From an uncultured Flavobacteriaceae bacterium (GTDB lineage Bacteria > Bacteroidota > Bacteroidia > Flavobacteriales > Flavobacteriaceae), in contig CAJXVT010000026.1 in the NCBI GenBank assembly GCA_913062575.1, forward strand, positions 1 through 34,314: 34,314 nt of DNA. Reading direction: 5' to 3'. The position numbers and the translations under genes are program-made. This document shows positions 31,612 to 34,314 of the stretch, in pieces. Position 1 is the stretch's first letter, and every line of letters begins with the position of its first letter. The notes beneath the pieces were generated by a model that worked only from the letters and a program-made list of their open reading frames with translations, was not told the DNA's origin and did not search any database.

Positions 31612-31619
31612 TATTTTTG
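31612..31619 (+). promoter_or_regulatory. ruvX -7 promoter box
   Basis: TATTTTTG matches TAnnTTTG exactly, 17 nt upstream of the ruvX ATG. ATG rather than TTG stands at the -33 position. Confidence 0.55.
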
Positions 31620-31636
31620 TCAAAAAGGAATATATA

Positions 31637-32047
31637 ATGAGTAGAGTTTTAGCCATAGATTTCGGCAAAGTTAGAACCGGAATTGCAGTAACTGATGAGT
31701 TGCAAATTATTGCTTCTGGCTTAACAACTGTTGCAACACCAGAATTAATTTCTTTTTTAAAAGACTATACAAAAAAAGAAAAAGTGGAACTTTTTTTAGT
31801 AGGACTTCCCAAACAAATGGATAATACAGCTAGTGAAAGTGAAGTGTTGATTACTCCTTTCTTAAAAAAGCTAACAGCGTCTTTTCCTAACATTCCAATG
31901 CAAAGAGTTGATGAACGCTTTACTTCTAAAATGGCTTTTCAAACTATGTTAGATGGCGGAGCCAAAAAGAAAAAGCGCCAAAACAAAGGATTGATAGACG
32001 AAATTAGTGCTACTATCATTTTACAATCCTATTTATACAACAAATAA
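31637..32047 (+). CDS. ruvX: Putative Holliday-junction resolvase / pre-16S rRNA nuclease RuvX (YqgF)
   Basis: RNase-H-fold nuclease of 136 residues. In E. coli the family is linked to 5' maturation of 16S rRNA, and it was named a resolvase by fold. Catalytic acidic positions are Asp8 in A-I-D-F-G-K-V-R-T-G (6-15), Glu in K-V-E-L-F-L-V-G-L-P-K and Asp in the late I-D-E-I-S-A-T-I-I-L. The R-V-D-E-R-F-T-S segment is typical. It is the first gene of a plus-strand series, followed 54 nt later by def with its own promoter. Confidence 0.94.
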   Translation: MSRVLAIDFGKVRTGIAVTDELQIIASGLTTVATPELISFLKDYTKKEKVELFLVGLPKQMDNTASESEVLITPFLKKLTASFPNIPMQRVDERFTSKMAFQTMLDGGAKKKKRQNKGLIDEISATIILQSYLYNK

Positions 32048-32071
32048 GTTTTTCAATTTATTCTTTCTTCG

Positions 32072-32079
32072 TATTTTTG
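32072..32079 (+). promoter_or_regulatory. def -7 promoter box
   Basis: TATTTTTG matches TAnnTTTG exactly, 22 nt upstream of the def ATG. TTT stands at the -33 spacing. It suggests def can be transcribed independently of ruvX. Confidence 0.55.
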
Positions 32080-32101
32080 CACGCATAAAATTAATAAACA
32101 A

Positions 32102-32689
32102 ATGATTTTACCAATTGTAGCGTACGGAGATCCTATTTTGAGAAAAGTAGGAGTTGAAATTGACAAGGATTATCCGCAGTTAAAAGAATTGATTGCCAAC
32201 ATGAAAGAGACCATGTACAAAGCTAGTGGTGTTGGCTTGGCAGCTCCACAAATTGGAAAAGCTATCAGGTTATTTTTAGTAGATGCATCTCCTTTTGGTG
32301 ATGATGAAGAATTAGAGGAAGAAGAAAGAAAATTTTTAGCTGAATTTAATCATGTGTTTATTAATCCTAAAATCTTAAAAGAAGAAGGAGATGAATGGGC
32401 TTTTAACGAAGGTTGTTTAAGTATTCCTGATGTTAGAGAAGATGTTTTTAGACAAGAACAAGTTACCATTGAATTTCAAGATGAAAATTTTGAAAAGCAT
32501 ACCATGACTCTAAATGGGTTGGCAGCTAGAGTTTTTCAGCATGAGTTTGATCATATAGATGGAATTTTATTTACTGATAAATTATCTTCATTAAAGAAAA
32601 GACTGATCAAAAAGAAATTAGAAAATATCTCTAAAGGTAAAGTAAATGCAGATTATAGAATGCGTTTCCCAAACCTAAAGAAAAAATAA
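32102..32689 (+). CDS. def: Peptide deformylase
   Basis: Metal-dependent hydrolase that removes the N-formyl group from nascent proteins; 195 residues. The three class motifs are present: G-V-G-L-A-A-P-Q-I-G (43-52), E-G-C-L-S (103-107; Cys105 is a metal ligand) and Q-H-E-F-D-H (146-151; His147 and His151 ligands, Glu148 catalytic). An acidic insertion (D-D-E-E-L-E-E-E-E, 67-75) lies between motifs 1 and 2, as in other Bacteroidota enzymes. A DUF5606 gene follows after 26 nt. Confidence 0.97.
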   Translation: MILPIVAYGDPILRKVGVEIDKDYPQLKELIANMKETMYKASGVGLAAPQIGKAIRLFLVDASPFGDDEELEEEERKFLAEFNHVFINPKILKEEGDEWAFNEGCLSIPDVREDVFRQEQVTIEFQDENFEKHTMTLNGLAARVFQHEFDHIDGILFTDKLSSLKKRLIKKKLENISKGKVNADYRMRFPNLKKK

Positions 32690-32715
32690 GACACAAAGAC
32701 CTTAAAAAATATAAA

Positions 32716-33135
32716 ATGGAATTTAGTAAAATTATTGCCGTAACAGGTAAACCAGGTTTATTTCAAGTTGTTTCACAAACTAAAACAGGAATTCTTGTTG
32801 AGTCATTATCTGACAAAAAACGTTTTCCAATCATATCTACTCAAAATGTGAGTTTATTAGAAAATATTGCCATTTTCACCTATGATGAGGAAGTACCTTT
32901 ATTAACTGTTTTTAAATCTATCTCTGAAAAAGAAGAAGGGAAAGAAACAATCAGTCACAAAGAAAGTGGCGCTAAATTGTCTTCGTTTTTCTCTGAAATC
33001 TTACCAGAATACGACCAAGAAAGAGTGTATACTTCTAATATCAAAAAAATTATTCAGTGGTACAATGCGTTGATTGCTGTTGGATTTGATTTTTCTGCTG
33101 CAGAACTATCTTCTGAAGCTAATCAAGAAGCATAA
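32716..33135 (+). CDS. DUF5606 protein
   Basis: A 139-residue soluble protein of unknown function matching the Bacteroidota DUF5606 family. It opens M-E-F-S-K-I-I-A-V-T-G-K-P-G-L-F and continues with G-I-L-V-E-S-L and R-F-P-I (near 25-39), a small beta-barrel-like N-terminal half. The C-terminal half is helical with L-P-E-Y-D-Q-E-R-V-Y and I-K-K-I-I-Q-W-Y-N-A-L. Its stop codon overlaps the mazG start by one base (TAATG), so the two are translationally coupled. The recurring def, DUF5606, mazG order suggests a housekeeping role. Confidence 0.88.
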   Translation: MEFSKIIAVTGKPGLFQVVSQTKTGILVESLSDKKRFPIISTQNVSLLENIAIFTYDEEVPLLTVFKSISEKEEGKETISHKESGAKLSSFFSEILPEYDQERVYTSNIKKIIQWYNALIAVGFDFSAAELSSEANQEA

Positions 33136-33914
33136 TGAATTCTAGAGCTCAGCAATTAGAAGCGTTTAATAGGTTGTTAGATATTATGGACGAACTTCGA
33201 GAGAAATGTCCCTGGGATCAAAAACAAACCTTAGAATCGTTAAGACATTTAACGATTGAAGAAACCTACGAATTGGCTGATGCAATTTTAGACAACGATT
33301 TAGAAGAAATAAAAAAGGAACTGGGAGATGTTTTACTCCATCTTATTTTTTATGCTAAAATTGGTTCCGAAAAAAAAGCTTTTGATATTGCAGATGTTGC
33401 CAACGCAATTTCTGACAAACTCGTAAGTAGACATCCACACATCTATAGTGATGTTGTTGTTAAAGATGAGAAAGAAGTTAAACAGAACTGGGAAAAACTA
33501 AAGCTTAAAGAAGGGAAAAAATCAGTATTAGAAGGAGTTCCAAAAAGTTTACCTTCGGTTGTAAAAGCGAGCCGGATTCAAGAAAAAGTTGCTGGAGTTG
33601 GGTTTGACTGGGAACAACCAGAACAAGTGTGGGACAAAGTACAAGAAGAATTGGCCGAATTACATGCCGAAGTAAAAAACAAGAACCAAGAAAATATTGA
33701 ATCTGAATTTGGGGATGTGCTTTTTTCTATGATCAATTACGCACGTTTTATAGGAGTCAATCCAGAAAACGCATTGGAAAGAACCAATAAAAAATTCATC
33801 AAACGATTTCAATACTTAGAAGAAGCTGCAAAAAAGGAAGGCAAGCAACTTTCCGACATGTCCCTTGTTGAAATGGATGTCCATTGGGAGAATTCGAAAG
33901 AATTCTTCAAATAG
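33135..33914 (+). CDS. mazG: Nucleoside triphosphate pyrophosphohydrolase MazG
   Basis: Cleaves (d)NTPs to monophosphates and pyrophosphate, a house-cleaning function; 259 residues with tandem MazG domains. The first (about 8-120) has C-P-W-D-Q-K-Q-T, E-E-T-Y-E-L-A-D-A-I and E-L-G-D-V-L-L-H. The second (about 145-240) has G-F-D-W, V-Q-E-E-L-A-E-L and E-F-G-D-V-L-F. The C-terminus ends H-W-E-N-S-K-E-F-F-K. The last 31 nt, covering these codons and the stop, are repeated exactly 38 nt downstream. Confidence 0.96.
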   Translation: MNSRAQQLEAFNRLLDIMDELREKCPWDQKQTLESLRHLTIEETYELADAILDNDLEEIKKELGDVLLHLIFYAKIGSEKKAFDIADVANAISDKLVSRHPHIYSDVVVKDEKEVKQNWEKLKLKEGKKSVLEGVPKSLPSVVKASRIQEKVAGVGFDWEQPEQVWDKVQEELAELHAEVKNKNQENIESEFGDVLFSMINYARFIGVNPENALERTNKKFIKRFQYLEEAAKKEGKQLSDMSLVEMDVHWENSKEFFK

Positions 33915-33951
33915 CAATAAATTGGGAGAATTCGAAAGAATTCTTCAAATA
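33883..33951. repeat. Tandem direct repeat of the mazG 3' end (2 x 31 nt, period 38)
   Basis: Copy 1 is 33883-33913 inside mazG; copy 2 is 33921-33951 after its stop; the spacer is GCAATAA. Each copy contains GAATTC-GAAA-GAATTC, a hairpin closed by a C-GAAA-G tetraloop. The copies are identical, so the duplication is recent or maintained. Confidence 0.9.
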
Positions 33952-34026
33952 ACTGTTTCCAAAAAATATAAAAAGATTACTTCGTCATTATATTCCTCGT
34001 AAAGACGTTTTCTTTATATTTACTCT

Positions 34027-34314
34027 ATGAATATTTTAATCATAACAGGAGGAAGTAAAGGTATAGGAAAAGCACTTGCAGAAAAATACCATTCTAAAGG
34101 TTATCATGTTATTTCAATAGCTAGAAGCAGCCTAGAAAATTGTCCATTTACCCAGCTGAAAGCAGATTTAACTAATATTGATGAGTCTACAACTACTTTC
34201 AACAGCCTTTTTGGTCAACTAGATTCTACAGCAACTAAATGCATTACATTAATTAACAATGCTGGTACATTAGGAACTATCAACACCTTAGGGAATTTAG
34301 ATACAAAAAGCATC
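34027..34314 (+). CDS. SDR-family oxidoreductase, 3' end beyond the window
   Basis: The first 96 codons of a short-chain dehydrogenase. It begins M-N-I-L-I-I-T-G-G-S-K-G-I-G-K-A-L-A (cofactor loop T-G-G-S-K-G-I-G at 7-14), continues with S-I-A-R-S (an arginine suggesting NADP) and has L-I-N-N-A-G-T near 79-85. The catalytic Tyr/Lys lie beyond base 34314. The spacing resembles the sepiapterin-reductase-like/YueD group, but this cannot be settled from the fragment. It is 75 nt after the mazG repeat. Confidence 0.9.
   Translation, partial: MNILIITGGSKGIGKALAEKYHSKGYHVISIARSSLENCPFTQLKADLTNIDESTTTFNSLFGQLDSTATKCITLINNAGTLGTINTLGNLDTKSI

Noticed and set aside
1..34314. Search for tRNA genes, CRISPR arrays, transposases, integrases and toxin-antitoxin pairs
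   Set aside because: None could be supported. In particular, no recombinase gene lies near the duplicated tsaC end, and no cloverleaf was recognised beside it.

Overview
The window is a piece of the chromosome of a marine-type Flavobacteriaceae bacterium (Bacteroidota), perhaps close to Polaribacter or Tenacibaculum; the genus is a guess. The support is as follows. The DNA is AT-rich. Shine-Dalgarno sites are almost absent. Many promoters match the Bacteroidota consensus TTG-N19/20-TAnnTTTG, and three match it perfectly. Bacteroidota-specific families are present: DUF4295, DUF4199 and DUF5606. MenB and MenD indicate menaquinone-based respiration.

Layout. 1-2319 is the 3' part of a secreted M14 zinc carboxypeptidase. 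2394-5099 (minus) holds a small membrane protein, a PP-loop ATPase of the diphthine-ammonia ligase family, and rimO. 5316-6346 (plus) is a membrane protein plus a START-domain lipoprotein-like gene, sitting between rimO and ftsY. 6444-9602 (minus) is the translation/secretion block cinA, rpmB, rpmG, a 50-codon DUF4295 gene and ftsY. 9603-12246 (minus) holds two paralogous small membrane proteins, an FAH-family hydrolase, a small secreted protein and menB. 12410-13576 (plus) is an esterase-fold protein that lacks the usual nucleophile serine. 13573-17256 (minus) holds a short CvfB-like RNA-binding protein, menD, a small transaldolase and an SDR oxidoreductase. The SRP RNA gene (ffs, minus) lies at 17392-17487, upstream of a DUF4199 gene.

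18277-23760 (plus) is a tight envelope-polysaccharide operon: GT2 polyprenyl-phosphate-type glycosyltransferase, phosphohexomutase, MsbA-like ABC exporter and GT90 glycosyltransferase. cca follows in convergent orientation. A 2.26-kb sugar cassette follows, with an EcbF/BcbF-type HAD phosphatase, a sugar nucleotidyltransferase and a putative glycosyltransferase. Next comes the minus-strand operon dapD, double-GT2 fusion, methyltransferase, tsaC/sua5. The right end (plus) carries ruvX, def, a DUF5606 gene, mazG and the start of an SDR gene.

The most interesting signal is at the cassette. The last 141 nt of tsaC/sua5 (27595-27735) occur a second time at 25191-25331, directly in front of cca, with 8 mismatches and no indels. 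The copy keeps the reading frame and stop codon. This looks like insertion of the cassette at the 3' end of sua5, with the C-terminus regenerated and the displaced original end left beside cca. Each copy contains a consensus promoter pointing at the gene that follows it, so the displaced fragment may now be the promoter of cca and the other copy the promoter of the cassette glycosyltransferase. No integrase or transposase is visible.

Smaller signals are inverted repeats at the menB and ruvX promoters, a 38-nt-period tandem repeat of the mazG 3' end, and two candidate dispersed intergenic repeats flanking ftsY.
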